Shown piece by piece: positions 45,701 through 57,134 of a stretch of 64,000 nucleotides of DNA. Position 1 is the first letter of the stretch; every line of letters starts with the position of its first letter. Below the pieces are notes generated by a model. That model was not told where the DNA came from. It saw only the letters and a list, made by a program, of their open reading frames with translations, and made no database searches. Source of the DNA: Costus lasius (Eukaryota > Streptophyta > Magnoliopsida > Zingiberales > Costaceae); the NCBI GenBank assembly GCA_027563935.2, contig JANVAS020000222.1, positions 1,116,001 through 1,180,000 on the forward strand. Direction: 5' to 3'. Position numbers and translations under genes: made by a program.

Positions 45701-46653
45701 ATATTCCTGAAATGCATGCTGTTAAAGCATGGCTAAGGAAATGTTTCCAGATGAAAGATCTAGGAGAAGCAGCCTATGTGTTAGGTGTGAAGATCTACAG
45801 GGATAGATCTAAGAGGCTTCTCGGGCTGTGCCAGAGTACTTACATCGAAAAGGTCCTGGAGAGATTTCATTTAGAGAATTCTAAACGAGGATATCTTCCA
45901 GTCAGACATGGTCTGAATCTTTCGAAGAGTCAGTGTCCACAAACACAGACTGAGAAAGATGAAATGGACAATACGCCTTATGCTTCGGCTATTGGTTCCA
46001 TTATGTATGCGATGTTGTGTACTCGCCCAGACGTTGCTTACGGGTTAAGCGTAACCAGTCGTTTCCAAAGTAATCCAGGTGTGGCGCACTGGATTGCAGT
46101 CAAGAACATCTTAAAATATCTGCGGAGGACCAAAGATATGTTCTTGATATATGGTGGTCAGGAAGAACTCAGTATTGAAGGATATACTGACGCTTCGTTC
46201 CAGTCGGACCAGGATGATTTCCGATCGCAATCAGGCTATGTTTTTAGCTTGAATGGAGGTGCAGTGGTGTGGAAGAGTTTCAAACAGTCAACTGTTGCTG
46301 ATTCCACAACAGAAGCCGAGTATGTTGCAGCCTCGGAAGCATCCAAGGAGGCAGTGTGGATTCGTAAGTTCGTGAGAGAACTTGGTGTCGTTCCTTCGAG
46401 TGCAGATCCTTTGGTTATCTTCTGTGATAACACTGGAGCAATCGCACAAGCAAAGGAACCACGGTCGCACCAGAAGTCCAAGCACATACAGAGACGGTTT
46501 CATTTGATCAGGGAGATCATAGATCGTGGCGAGATCAAAATCTGCAAGGTACATACAGATGACAATCTGGCAGACCCGCTTACCAAGCCTCTGGCGCAGC
46601 AGAAGCATGAGAAGCACTGTAATAATATGGGTTTGAGATTTCTCAACCATTAG
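42772..46653 (+). CDS. gag-pol: A-3 Gag-Pol polyprotein, intact
   Basis: 1293 codons in one frame. Gag about 1-235 with a basic KKKGKKGK stretch at 211-218; CCHC zinc knuckle 240-253; retropepsin, catalytic D286-T-A; HHCC zinc domain (H420, H425, C451, C454); integrase D481, D544, E580, with exactly 35 residues between the last two; acidic linker about 705-765; reverse transcriptase with D882 and YVDD at 967-970; RNase H with D1140, E1183 and D1219. The product would form cytoplasmic particles, copy the RNA to cDNA and integrate it. Known plant copia ORFs of the BARE/Angela type have almost the same length. The start shown is the first ATG of the unspliced frame; if the leader is spliced, ATG at 40812 adds ten residues. 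No lesion found. Confidence 0.96.
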   Translation: MNFNVRSLLEREKFGGPNFSDWFGHLKIVLKAERKLYVLETAIPPQPAPNAARAVREAYEKHVNDSIDVACLMLASMTPPLQRQHEDMSAIDMIANLKMLYAAQARTERYNLTKLFFQSKLAEGSPVGAHVLKMIGHKEALEKLGHTINQELAVDIILQSLPPSFDAFIINFNMNKIDCTPAELLNMLLTTEETLKGKPSTSVLMVPSRNKKKGKKGKAPVKSYSKALKQKVKRSKEYRCFHCGQLGHWKKDCKALQGDKRGSFASGSGIFMTEVMFSSSVSWVLDTACGVHICSNVQELKRRRQVGQHEVDLRVGNGARVAAVAVGDYFISLPSGLVLELNSCYFVPSITKNIISIPALVRKGFSFECNISKCILSYDNIVYATGSINNGLFMLDMECSIQQIDIKKAKYADDSTLLWHSRLGHINEKRIKRLHENGLLGSFSYKEIDTCKACLMGKMTKSPFPHKGQRASGLLDLIHSDVCGPFSKHARGGYQYFITFTDDFSRYGYVYLMRHKSESFDKFKEFKNEVQNQLGRNIKALRSDRGGEYLSHAFTDYLKECGIISQLTPPGTPQWNGVSERRNRTLLDMVRSMMSQATLPYSFWGFALETAAKVLNRVPSKAVSKTPYELWYGKQPSLTFIRIWGCEAYVKKLASGKLESRSDKCIFVGYPKETKGYYFFDPKENKVFVARTAIFLEKEFLLQEASGREIKLDENPEEGQSAQAELDEPEPVEQVIEQPEAQISREPRRSGRIRRQPERYDGVYIINNDEPLTYADAVGGPESARWLEAMRAEMDSMSDNQVWDLVDPPPGVIPIGCKWIFKKKIDMDGNVVTYKGRLVAKGFKQIYGIDYDETFSPVAMFKSIRILFAIAAYYDYEIWQMDVKTAFLNGNLDEDVYMTQPEGFTNPADRHKICKLKKSIYGLKQASRSWNIRFDESVTEFGFIKNEDDPCVYKRFSGSVITFLVLYVDDILIIGNDIPEMHAVKAWLRKCFQMKDLGEAAYVLGVKIYRDRSKRLLGLCQSTYIEKVLERFHLENSKRGYLPVRHGLNLSKSQCPQTQTEKDEMDNTPYASAIGSIMYAMLCTRPDVAYGLSVTSRFQSNPGVAHWIAVKNILKYLRRTKDMFLIYGGQEELSIEGYTDASFQSDQDDFRSQSGYVFSLNGGAVVWKSFKQSTVADSTTEAEYVAASEASKEAVWIRKFVRELGVVPSSADPLVIFCDNTGAIAQAKEPRSHQKSKHIQRRFHLIREIIDRGEIKICKVHTDDNLADPLTKPLAQQKHEKHCNNMGLRFLNH

Positions 46654-46662
46654 ATTAAGTGC

Positions 46663-46673
46663 AAGTGGGAGAT
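46663..46673 (+). other. Polypurine tract of A-3
   Basis: AAGTGGGAGAT, abutting the 3' LTR. Confidence 0.85.
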
Positions 46674-48346
46674 TGTTGGGGTATGCCCTTAAGGCTAATG
46701 TTTGAGGCCTGTGGGAATGTATCAGTATCATGTAATAAACTCTTATGTTTATAAAGGCATGGTTGTTATTCAGTTAGCTACATTGTCTGCTGCAATATAT
46801 GTTCTTCTGAATAATGTCTCAAAGCTGTTCAGCTGGGCTGACATGCTATTAAGTCCTTAGTCGATGTATCTTGGTGAACATGAGACAGCCTTGATATGGT
46901 TAAGACTAATATGTGTTCTAATCTTATAGGATGCTTCGAGCATGGAATAAGATGTAGACTCATGGGTACATGGGATGTACTGGACAGACCCTACTAGGAT
47001 GTTCAATTGTTTGTCACAATGTGAATATTCCTTGATTATGACAAGTGGCACATTTCCTCTGACTTGAGATCACTTGTGTTTTCTAAATGATGATTGTCAT
47101 TGTTTTGAGATAGTTCAATATCGTTTGAAACATAATGATTATAGACTATCTTGGATGGTGAGCTTGAGTCAGGTTAGAGCATTAGTGATAGACAAAGGAT
47201 TGCCGTCTCCTTGTTTAAGGAGTGTGATGTTCTAAAGGGGCCCCCTGGATGAGATGATTGAGAAAAGTGTATGGCCATACCCAGGTGACAGTGTTCATCT
47301 GATCTAATCATGCTCATCATATTGGAGTTACGAGCTTGACAGGCTTGTCCAATAAGAACATCCAGTGGCAAAGGAAATATGCATGCCTTGTGAATTGATT
47401 CACACTTGTGCTGTTTTTGGGTGTAGTCTTGGAAGACTCTTTCCTTTATATCGGGAGACAGTGATGTGTTGCTAGATACCTCTCACTGGTCGTGATAATG
47501 TGAGTTATCGTTACCGACGCTTAAAGGAAACCCTCAGGGTCGCACAATTTGATGATATGGCTTACTTAAGTCAGATCGTGTGGACTGAATTGTTCGGGTT
47601 CAGTTTAAAGGGATTTAATCTCTGATTGTAAGTGAGATCTGGTCTGATCATGTTTGATTGATTAGGGCTTGGGATCGGTAAGCTTCGATCGAGAGAACAG
47701 ATGCTAGATCGGTCAGATCAGAAGCATCAAGAGATCGACGGTCAGATCAAGCACCTTAGGGTTTTTAATGTGATCTGGACTAATTGCTTGGGTTATTTGG
47801 TTTATAGACCAGACCGAATTGAACCGGCTCTAGATGTGAGCGCTTGGTTCAAAGTAATGAGGAAAATGCGATTGGTTCATGAGGGCATGAACACATGATC
47901 GCATGTAAGAGAGGTTGGCTATTTTTAGCAACCACGCCCCCCATGTTTACATGGAGCGCATCTCTTGTTGCCTCAACCTCTAATTCTCGTCGCTCTCTCT
48001 CGTAAGAGACTTCTCTTTCACGTCTTGGAGACTCGAGAATCAAGCAAGGAAAGGCGATCTTCTTCCCTTCTCACGCGATCAAAGACACCTAGGAATCTTG
48101 CTAGCACAAGATATTCCGTAGGGAGTAAGCGCATCCTCATCTTGTGTGCGCGTCCTAAGGAGGAAATCTTCGTTGCTTTCTATCTTCCAAGGCGCCATCT
48201 TTAAATGGCATTGGTATGAATCGCATCTCCTTCTTTCATGTTTTAAAGGTTGATCATATATTGCATGTTTTCGATTCTTGAATCCGCTGCCTATCGAGTT
48301 TGCGCCAACTAGGGTTTCGCCCCCCTCTTGAAAGGGGTTCCCTTCA
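46674..48346 (+). repeat. 3' LTR of A-3
   Basis: 1673 bp, same length as the 5' LTR. Followed by ATCCT and the continuation of the C-2 LTR. Confidence 0.96.
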
Positions 48347-48873
48347 ATCCTCCTCTATCATTTGGATCAGTTGGGACGAATCCAGATGGACCAGAACATC
48401 CTGCGAAACACAACATTTCCTAAAGAATGAATAACTTCTGCAATTATTTCTCGACTAATCTAGTTAGCCTTCTTTTGTTCTAACACTCAGTTCAGTTGGG
48501 TCCACTGAAGCATCAGCAGAACTTCTTACCATACATGGCAATAGTTGAACTCTAATATATTTCTATTCTAATTCTATTTACTATTCTGATTAGCCGAAAT
48601 TTTACAGATTCTCTATATGCTTGACACATCTTGACTTTCTAGTTTTGATACGCCTTAAAAGAACTTCTTTCATTCTACTATTTGGCATAATCAGTTTTCT
48701 TTGTGGATTATTGAATCCTAATCCTTGGGATTGCTGCTTTTCGTAACTGATTATCTTTATTGCCATGGATTTTGGTTATTTACTGAATTTTGATGTTTAT
48801 TATGAAAATAAAAACATTAAATAAATCATTTTAAATTAGTAGCATTTTCACACGCTCCCCCCCCCCTATATCA
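48347..48873 (+). repeat. C-2 5' LTR, second part
   Basis: Begins with the ATCCT duplication and ends CCCCTATATCA just before a primer site. Contains a run of ten C (48857-48866). Confidence 0.85.
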
Positions 48874-48876
48874 GTG

Positions 48877-48888
48877 TGGTATCAGAGC
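48877..48888 (+). other. Primer-binding site of C-2
   Basis: TGGTATCAGAGC, three bases after the LTR end. Confidence 0.88.
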
Positions 48889-49557
48889 AGGCAAGTGGTC
48901 ATCTCTTGTCTGCCCACATGATCCTTTGCTTTATTCTTTGCATAAAAAATATCATTCTTAGTTTTTGCTTTCATGCTTAGTTGTCATGCTATTTTGTTTG
49001 CATATTTTAAGTTATTTCCTAGTAGCAGTTTGTTTGCATTATAAAAAAAATTATATGCTTTCATGTTTAGTTGATTTTTGCTTTGCATGTAGTTAAGATA
49101 TTTGCTACTTATTTACTAAAAAAAATATTTACACTGAAAACAATTCTACACTGAACTACATATGATTTTTCAGAGCTGTTGCTGAAACTCAAATCTGCAC
49201 TGATATACAGATTCTGTTTTCTAACCATCGGAATCCTCTTTTTTTTTCCGATTGGTTTCAGCCTGCTTACTACACCTAATCTCTATCAAACTGCAGCTTG
49301 GGTAATCATCAATATATTTCAGTTTAAAACACCCATAAGTGCAGCTATTGATGCATTGACTATGTTTCTAAATTCTGCACTTGAATTTTGAATTTTCCAA
49401 TCTGTTCTGAGCCTTGTTAATGCTCTTAACCTATATCAAACTACAGTCATCCACTGGCATTATTTTCTGCAAGTGACCCTCATATACTATTTTATAAATA
49501 CTGAAATATTATTTCTGTACTACACTTAAACAATAGTTATTTCCAGCATTAATTTTC
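48889..49557 (+). other. C-2 leader
   Basis: AT-rich, corresponds to 30404-31052 of C-1 in reverse. The 70-codon ORF at 49179 is not supported. Confidence 0.65.
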
Positions 49558-50926
49558 TTGGTTATCATCATGCATGAGTTTCATCAATGGGAATTAATAC
49601 CTAAAAGAGAACTTATAGTTGATAGGGTTTATATGGTAATCACCCATAGGCCTAGTTGTTTCACAACATACACCTCCTGCAATGGCTATGATCTTAAAAC
49701 TGTTATTGATCGTCATGTCAAGTTTAATGCTATATCTTTCAAAATCATTGAACAATTTGGCCTCACCATGCAGAAACATGTTAACCCTTATGTCATAACT
49801 TGGGAAGATTGGACTGAAGTTTAGTTGGCTTTCAATGTTTAGTTACCATGCAGTTAGACAATATCAAAACTGAAATTTCGTGTGATGTGATGTGTCTAGA
49901 ATGTTTTGACATTTTATTAGGGGAAGAATTTATGTATTATTTTCAAGGATGTTATTATAGCAAGCCTTGGTGTTATAGTTTTATTCAAAATGGTTTGCAA
50001 CACATAATTTACCCTAAGGTTGAAAGCCCAACACTAGCTAAGGTCATTGACACTATTAATAAGATAAAGAAACAAAATGAAGAATTCCAACAATGGCTAA
50101 AGCTTACAGGACAAACCTTAGAAGCTAAAACAAGTCTAGATGAGACATGTGAAACTCAAGAGGCAAACCATGAGGTAGAACCCTACCTTCTATTTTAGGA
50201 CCCATACCCATAGGTCCTCAACTTGAGTCTAGCACTCTAGCTAAAGTACCCATAGTTGACTTGTCTAAGAGTCAAACTACCCCTAAGTTGCCCATAGAGA
50301 CCATTGTAGACCTATCTCAACTTAAGAGTGAAATAGAACCATCACAATTACCTTCAATTTTAGGACCCATACCCACAAGCTCCCAAACCCAAAATTCCAC
50401 AACTATTAGAGATCCTAAAATTGAACCCAAACCCAAAGATTTTCTTGAACCTGATTTTGAACCTAAGTTGGAGCCTTTTGAGCTTGACCTAGATCCTCAT
50501 CCTCAACTCTTAGGACAAACCCTAGACTTAGAAATTTTATCCCAGGACCCTATGATCCTTGAATCTTGTCTTTTAGGTACATCTACACACACCCTTAAGC
50601 CACCATTAGGATCAACAACACATAATAAACTCAAATATGATTTGCTCTTTACACTTATTGAAGTTGAGTATATTGATTTCATCATTCCCTAATCTTTCTT
50701 AAATCCAAGGATTTCCTATCACAAACTTACTAATGTGTATGATCGAGAAAGGGAATTCTATAAATGTGTCTCTAACTTGCAGCTTGGATTATGGATATTG
50801 ACTATTGCTCCTCAAGAACTTCTCCACCTACGGGAAAACAATTCTTCGAGGAAGAATTTTTTTTTCACCTGGGGAGAATTGATGGAGGCAGAGACCATAG
50901 GCCACGAAGATATAAGTGGAGCCTAA
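49558..50926 (+). pseudogene. C-2 retropepsin-like and Pro/Glu-rich ORF, frameshifted
   Basis: Homologous to both C-1 ORFs, in order. 49558-49824 covers the protease-like N-part, with D-R-H in place of the catalytic D-T/S-G and HxNPYxITW. 49848-50198 covers the flap-side strand FDILLGEEF and the helical tail and then runs, without the break seen in C-1, into the start of the Pro/Glu-rich part. 50261-50692 and 50735-50926 cover the rest. At least three frame or stop lesions separate the pieces. Similarity to C-1 is strongest in the Pro/Glu-rich segment. The two copies together argue for one ancestral ORF of about 450 codons. Confidence 0.7.
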
Positions 50927-51600
50927 GGTTAACTTAGGCTAAGGCCTGGAGGCTTCTCTAATAAGCTAGCATGCTCAATCCTAAAGCTAGCTCAATAATG
51001 GAAAAGAACTACTTCAGCCCCTTGAAGAATCTCAAGACATTCTAGCTCAAGATGTTCAACCTCACTAAAGAAGAAGTTGCCGCATCCCATAAATGATGAC
51101 TTGCTTGTGCACCAACCAGTCTAGCCACATCCACGCCAAGCTTCAAACGAACCATGTATGGGCAAGCTGCAAGTCTGCCAATCAAGGATCTCAACAAGCG
51201 CACGTTGCAAACAAGGAAGGTGTAATGTCAACCTTCGCTTAGCCCAAAATCCCTTCCATGTCTCTCTGCTGCGAAATTAGAATCTGGTGATGCGCCAACC
51301 CATGTTCATCTTCAACGAAGGATGCTTCAACGTCTACGCTGCACCTCATAAGGAATCTTCAACATCTCTTCTTGTTGATAAAAATTGGAAGTACCAACAT
51401 CTCTCTCGCCAGCAACGTCTCGCCTACAGGTTTTAGCTATATGTATCTCCTCTCGCCAGCATCATGGTAATAGAAATTTGATGAAATTGATTTATGAAGT
51501 AGTTTTCTAGTAATCTTCCTCTTCTATCAGATGTTGTCCTTCCTCGTCTCCTTCTAGGGCCGAGCCCCTTCCTCTCATCTCTTCTCTATCCCTTCATCTT
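50880..51600 (+). repeat. C-2 3' LTR, first part
   Basis: TGATGGAGGCAGAGACC start, after GGGGAGAAT. Breaks at the ATCTT duplication (51596-51600). Confidence 0.82.
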
Positions 51601-52876
51601 TGATGTAGGGACACAACCAAGAAGATCCAAGAGGAATAGGAAACCTCCAATTAGATATGGAATGTCAACAAGATGACTTACATTGTGAAGAAACTTGTTT
51701 ACCTTTCTTGCACCTGAACCTACTTATGTTTCAGCATTAGTACTTGTTATACTTTGGTATTGGGTTCTACCTAGTCTTGTGTGTGTAACACCCTCTTGTA
51801 GGACAATTTTGTAAGTTTGCTTAATTTCCTACACTTGACATTATTCTATTGTAGTTAGGGCTAGCCTAGGATTTATTTTCCTAAGTCATTGTTTTCTTTT
51901 GTAGTGGATGTAATAGGATGTTTAGCCAAGGATTTATGCACCTGTAATGCACTTACAAGGCACCCAGGCTCCCCAACTGAAGATCAACCTCGCATGGAAT
52001 TCAAGTTCACACTCAACTCAATCAACAGCAAGCTCAAGCCAATAGTTCAACATCAACAAGGTCAAAATCAGCAAAGTAAAGTCACATCTCCAACCAGCAA
52101 TTATTTAACTTTTGCTGAGCCAAAACTACAAGACAGCCACCTTCAACTTATCAATTCAGTATGAAGACACACACCCAGTCAGGTCAAATGTCTTTAGCCA
52201 CGTGAAGCCAATCATCAAATTAGTATCACTTCTGCAAGACAGCAATCTACATGCGCAAAGAACATTCCCAGCCTAATCATCATCACTGCTCACAACCACC
52301 AATCAAATCAACTCTGCAAATCAAGTGCCTGCAACTAAGAAGGAATTCCAAATGCCACCCAAAATGTTAACATTGTGAGTTAGGGTTTAAAGCCTTGTAA
52401 TTTACACACTTTGCACCAGTCGATTATCTTTTGAACAAAATTGAACTTGTGTTTGCGTGTCACTATTGTGTCTGAGATCCTTTATCCTTTATTCCTCCTT
52501 TGTCATTCACTGAACTCTCGTCACCTTCCACCTTCTCAAGTTCCTTTGAGTGTTGCTGATCGAAGGTCGACATGAAAAGATTCTGGAACCTTGAAGCTTG
52601 GAGGGATTTTGGAACAACCAGCTGGAGAAACCAAGCTTTGCTCAAGACCTGAATCCAAGGCCTTTGCTGCAAGGCTCAAGGAGGGGTTCCGGCCCCCTTC
52701 CCACAAGGGGGCCTTAGGTGTTCTCTAGCTAATACCGAGTATTTATTTGAACCAGTTGCATGCTAGAACTACATATTCATTTAGTAACCAGTATTTGTGT
52801 TAAGTTTAATCTTCAGTGAAGGGGCTACATACTTAAGGACGATCTAGCTAAACTCTTAAAATTCAGTTTTACATTA
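51601..52876 (+). mobile_element. Insertion D, probable solo LTR
   Basis: 1276 bp, exactly flanked by ATCTT (51596-51600 and 52877-52881), inside the C-2 3' LTR. Ends are TGATGTAG and TACATTA, an imperfect inverted repeat; a final CA may have mutated to TA. No coding region (the 91-codon frame at 51889 is not recognisable). The strand is arbitrary. Confidence 0.7.
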
Positions 52877-52881
52877 ATCTT

Positions 52882-53449
52882 CTTCCTTCCGACAACCCAG
52901 TTCAAAATTCACCAAACCCAAGTTCAACTCGAGATTCGTGAGTTCGCTGTCGACAATCTATAGGTCGGATCCCCACAAAATTTTAGCCATCTCCCCCCCC
53001 CCCCAATCCGAAGCTCCAGCCACTCCGACACCAATGAAAAAACCTAAACTTGCTCTAACAACTGCATAAGTCAATTCAACTCAAGCGATAATGGGTCAAC
53101 CTGAAAGACATGGCAGCTTTCGATAACTAATTAACTCTAGCAAATGTTTTATTCTCTAATCTGATTAGTCATATTGCTGCAGATGCTCTGCAAACTTAAT
53201 ACATCATGACACTTTATTTTTGATATATCTAGAAAAATCAACTTTCATTTTATTAGCTGGTTTAGTCGAATCTTATAATGGAAGATTGGATCCTACTTCT
53301 TGGCATATCAACTTTTCTCAGATGATTATTCTTTGTAGCGTTATATTTCTGCCTGTTTCCTGAGTTTGATCTTTTTCTTAATAAAAAATAAAAAAGTAAA
53401 TTGTTGATTTTAAATTAGTACCATTGTCACATGCTTCCGTCCTACATCA
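52882..53449 (+). repeat. C-2 3' LTR, second part
   Basis: Resumes the LTR after D and ends CCTACATCA. Includes a run of 12 C (52993-53004). Confidence 0.8.
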
Positions 53450-54912
53450 AGGAGGGGGCTGATCACAAATTGTGCCAACACCAAGGTGGCGCCAACTGAT
53501 GTGGATGCTTCCCTCTTCTTCTAGATACGCCACCATGCACAAAGGAAGAAAGAGGAAGCCCTTCACGTTCTCCTAGCCCTTAGAAGAAGTTGCTATCCAT
53601 CTTGGATGAAGGTGGCGACAACTTGATGGAAGGCGCCAAGGAAGAGAAGGGGCGGCCAAGAGAAAAGGAAGGCAATGGGCGGGTAGGGTTTGCAGTAGGC
53701 AACACACTTGTGATATGCGCCCCTAGCCCCTTTATTTATATAGATTTGGATGCGGGTCCCATAACTTAAACACGAATATAAATATTAGAAATATTACTTT
53801 ATCGCTTAAGTTGTGGCCCCCACTATTACACTAAATTCCATCACAAAAGTGCTCCGAATAAATCCGTTGCAAAATCCGAGTTTTGACCATCGACTAAACC
53901 TTGTCTATCAATGTCATCCAAGGTTACCCAAGGGATCTACCAAGGTCATAGCATAACATAATCTCTATATAAACCTTCTCCAGCTCCTCAAATACATTCT
54001 ACTCCCACTCATATCTGAATCAACCATATGATTCAATCTAGGCTATCTGATCAATACGGAATTTCTAGCGTCTAGGTGTGCGACCCTGTAGGTTCTTCAG
54101 ATGTTGGCAATGATGACTATATCTTCACAAGCAATGAGTGGCGTCTATCAGTACATCATTACTTCCCAAGTCATCAAAATAATTGTCACCATTGATAACC
54201 TCTAGAACTGCAACAAAGTATAAGTACAAAATTATCCTTTCGCCATATTGATATCTAGATTGGGTAAGCATGTCACACTTGTTAATCCCAATATTATGGT
54301 CTTGACTAAATTAGGTTTTCACCTGGGTATGGCCATACACTTTCAATCATCCATATAGGGTGCCATGGACATCGAGCTTCCCCACAAGGAAGGGGCAAAT
54401 CCTCTCTTGGCACATTGTATCTCTCATATGACTCATGACGCATCCAATGACAACCGTTATGACTTCCCTTTTATGGCGAAGCATTAGGTTGTATCAAAGT
54501 GCCTCATTCACCATATAGAGATGTCAATGCCCTCAAGTCTAGGACAATCGTAACTCTGTTACTTTGATATTCATCTTGTGACACCAAGATAAACCCTCAC
54601 GGCAGGCCGGTCTAGTACATCTACCTTAATATACCTGTATGCCTACATTAGTAACCCGTGCTCGATCAGCGCATATACTTGTCTCCAATAAATCATAGCT
54701 GACTCATATCCACTATAATTCTCGATCGAAGACAAAACTGAGATTAGATAAAATATCTATCTCTTAGGGACATCGTACATGTAAATGTCCATGTGCACAG
54801 ATATACATATTTGCATAACAACGATCATGCTATGATAACTCATCTATCAACTAGATGTGATACACATATCCCATTGGACCATCCCAAAGGTCCTAGGGCA
54901 TAAACAATAACA
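53450..54912 (-). repeat. B-type LTR (minus)
   Basis: Reverse complement of a B-type LTR, ending GGCATAAACAATAACA at 54912 (LTR start on minus). A TATA-like box lies near 53735 on the minus strand. No purine tract follows on the right. The left limit is uncertain. Confidence 0.7.
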
Positions 54913-56110
54913 GATGCATGACTGAAATTATATGGCCATATCCAAGTGAGAACCTAATTTAGTCATAACTATTTCATTGGGGTAAACAAATGTGACACAC
55001 TTATCCAATCTGGACATTACCCTAGCTAAAGGACAAATGTGTACTTATACTTTATCGCAATTTTAGGGGTTGTCGATGATGACTCCATTCTGAAGACTTA
55101 GGTAGCATTAATATACTGCTAAGTGCCACTGATTGCTTGTGATGATTTCAGGATCACCACTGCCACCGTCTGAAGAACTTACAGGGTTGCACACCTAGAC
55201 ACTCAAGTTCTCATACTGATCGGATAGCCTAGATCAAGTCATTTGGTTGATTCGAATCTGAGTGGGAGTCTGATGCATCTCAGATGAATCTGATGAGAGT
55301 GAGGAGATTATATGGAGATTGGTTGTGTTTTGACCCTGGTTGACCTTCGGGTGACCATGGTTGACCTTCGGGTAACCTCGATAGACTTGGTCTAGTCGAT
55401 GGGTCAAAAGTCATATTTGAGCCCTAGATTTTTCAGAGGCTTTAACGACTTAATTAAACGTAACTCAATGGCCCCCACTTCTTATGTGCAATTATGAATA
55501 TTTATATTCATAATTATTCACAACTTAAGTCTTGGGGGCCACGCACCACTTAAGTGAATATTCATATTATATATATTCATAACTTAAGTTATGGGGCTTA
55601 GCATAACTTAAGGGATTATTATGAATATTTATATTCGAAACTTAAGTGATGGGACCCACCTCAAATCTCTATATATAGAGGGGCATAGGCATATATCACA
55701 TTGTCTCTAGACCTAGCCGCCTCCTCTTGCAAGCTGCCACTTTCTTGCTCTTCGAGTTGGCACAAGTTGCTTGTAGACGGCAACATGGTGTTTGAAGGAT
55801 CTTCACAAGTGGTAGAGGCTTTCCCTCTCCTTAGTGATCTCTTCCTTCTTCCTCCTCATCAAGTGGTGCAAGTGGGACTGCTGCCCACTCCTTATGGCCA
55901 TAGAAGACTGCTTGTTGGTGCAAACACAAGGGTGATTAGCGCAAGCAACAAGTATCTCTCCCTGGGCATGGATCTCACCTCCCGAGGCTAGCACCAAGTA
56001 TGGAGGTTGGAGAGGACTCGAGGAGCCCGTGTGTGTGTGAGATTGTAGAGGACGTTTACTTGTGCGTCTTCATCATCGGCCTACTCCAGAAATTGCTTGA
56101 AAGGTACTAC
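54913..56110 (+). repeat. B-type LTR (plus), 5'-truncated
   Basis: Matches the B-1 LTR from about its position 558 (24967) onwards. It abuts the preceding minus-strand LTR directly. TATA-like CTATATATAGAGG near 55670. Three AT-rich repeats with CTTAAGT motifs lie at 55485-55660. Confidence 0.7.
55490..55515 (+). repeat. 26-bp AT palindrome
   Basis: AATTATGAATA / TATTCATAATT arms around a short centre. Related GAATATT...CTTAAGT repeats follow at about 55550 and 55620. Confidence 0.75.
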
Positions 56111-56725
56111 TATTCACATCCTTCAACTATCACTCGTAAGTGATCCTGGCACACTCTGGGAATTCTATTTCAGGCCCATGCTTCAACTGTAAATTATTTT
56201 AAATTGGCTTGGGGATTCTCATCAAAGGCTAACTGGTGAATACGAGAACTCGAGTATCAAGATATGCGACCCTGTAGGTTTCTCTGATGAAGGTAGTGAT
56301 GAACTCATGTCATCACAAATAGTGAGTGGCACCTAGCAGTGCATCGCTGCTACCAAGTTTTGGAATGGTTGTTTACATCGACATCCCCTATACCATAACA
56401 AGGTATCAAAGCATTATAGTCCCTTAACCAAACAGACATCCTGATTGGACAATGCGTGTCACCACTTGGTATAAACCCAATCACATGGTCATGACTAAAT
56501 CGCGCTTTCACCTAGGTTTGGCCATACACTTTTAGTCATGCATCCATATAGGGCCAATTGATATCAAACTTCCCACAAGAAGGGGCAAATCCTCTTTCTA
56601 TCAATTGAACTGCTCATATGGGTCATGACATACCCAATGACAACTGTTATAACCTACCAATTATGTTGAGACATTAAGTTGTATCAATGTATGCCCCTAA
56701 CTATATAGAAGAGTCAATGATCTTA
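56111..56725 (-). repeat. B-type LTR (minus), fragment
   Basis: From about 56230 it matches the reverse complement of the B LTR again. It breaks at 56725 in mid-LTR where unrelated sequence begins. Confidence 0.6.
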
Positions 56726-57134
56726 GGCCTATTTACTTGGACGAAAAACTGGGAGGGACGGATGGAAAAGTAACTTTTCCGTCGTTTACTTGGACAGATG
56801 GAAAATGATGAAAGGAAAAGACGATGGAAAACTTCCTCATTTTCCACCGTTTCACAATCCGCCCAAATCAGACGGAAAAACAAATCGCGTTGCTTCGTCT
56901 AACAGCGTTACCCTAAAACCTCTTCCTATTTAGTAATTTGTATAGTTTTTAATAGGATTAAATAATATTTAATAATTTTTATAGTTTTTAATAGTATTAA
57001 ATAATATTTAGTAATTTTTATGGTATTTAATAGTATGAAATAATATTAAATAATTCTATGATATTAATAATATTTATGTAATATGAGTGAAAAAATAAAA
57101 ATTGGGGGTATATATATTAATCTTTTATACTATC
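56726..57134. other. AT-rich stretch, unidentified insertion
   Basis: Begins GCCTATTTACTTGGACG, a phrase partly repeated at 56784 (TTTACTTGGACAG), then degenerate TTTAATAGTATTAAATAATA repeats from 56935 to 57055. It could be a small DNA transposon remnant, but no end or target duplication could be fixed. No gene. Confidence 0.4.

Larger units (their letters stand above)
39281..48346 (+). mobile_element. Copia element A-3, complete and apparently intact
   Basis: 9066 bp with two 1673-bp LTRs that differ at only about three positions by eye (39492, 39551 and 40459 against their partners), a canonical primer site, leader, one uninterrupted gag-pol frame, purine tract and the perfect 5-bp duplication ATCCT (39276-39280, 48347-48351). 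All catalytic residues I checked are present. It is the best candidate in the window for an autonomous, recently mobile element. Confidence 0.97.
37874..53449 (+). mobile_element. LTR element C-2, interrupted by A-3 and D
   Basis: Second member of the C family. Without its insertions it consists of a 5' LTR (37874-39280 plus 48352-48873), an interior of about 2 kb, and a 3' LTR (50880-51600 plus 52882-53449). The two LTRs are roughly 90% alike by eye, so it is clearly older than C-1 and A-3. I could not find a clean target duplication: the flanks read ACAAG on the left and AGGAG on the right. Confidence 0.85.

Noticed and set aside
37874..53449. Clean target duplication for C-2
   Set aside because: The flanks ACAAG and AGGAG share three of five bases, too weak to claim.
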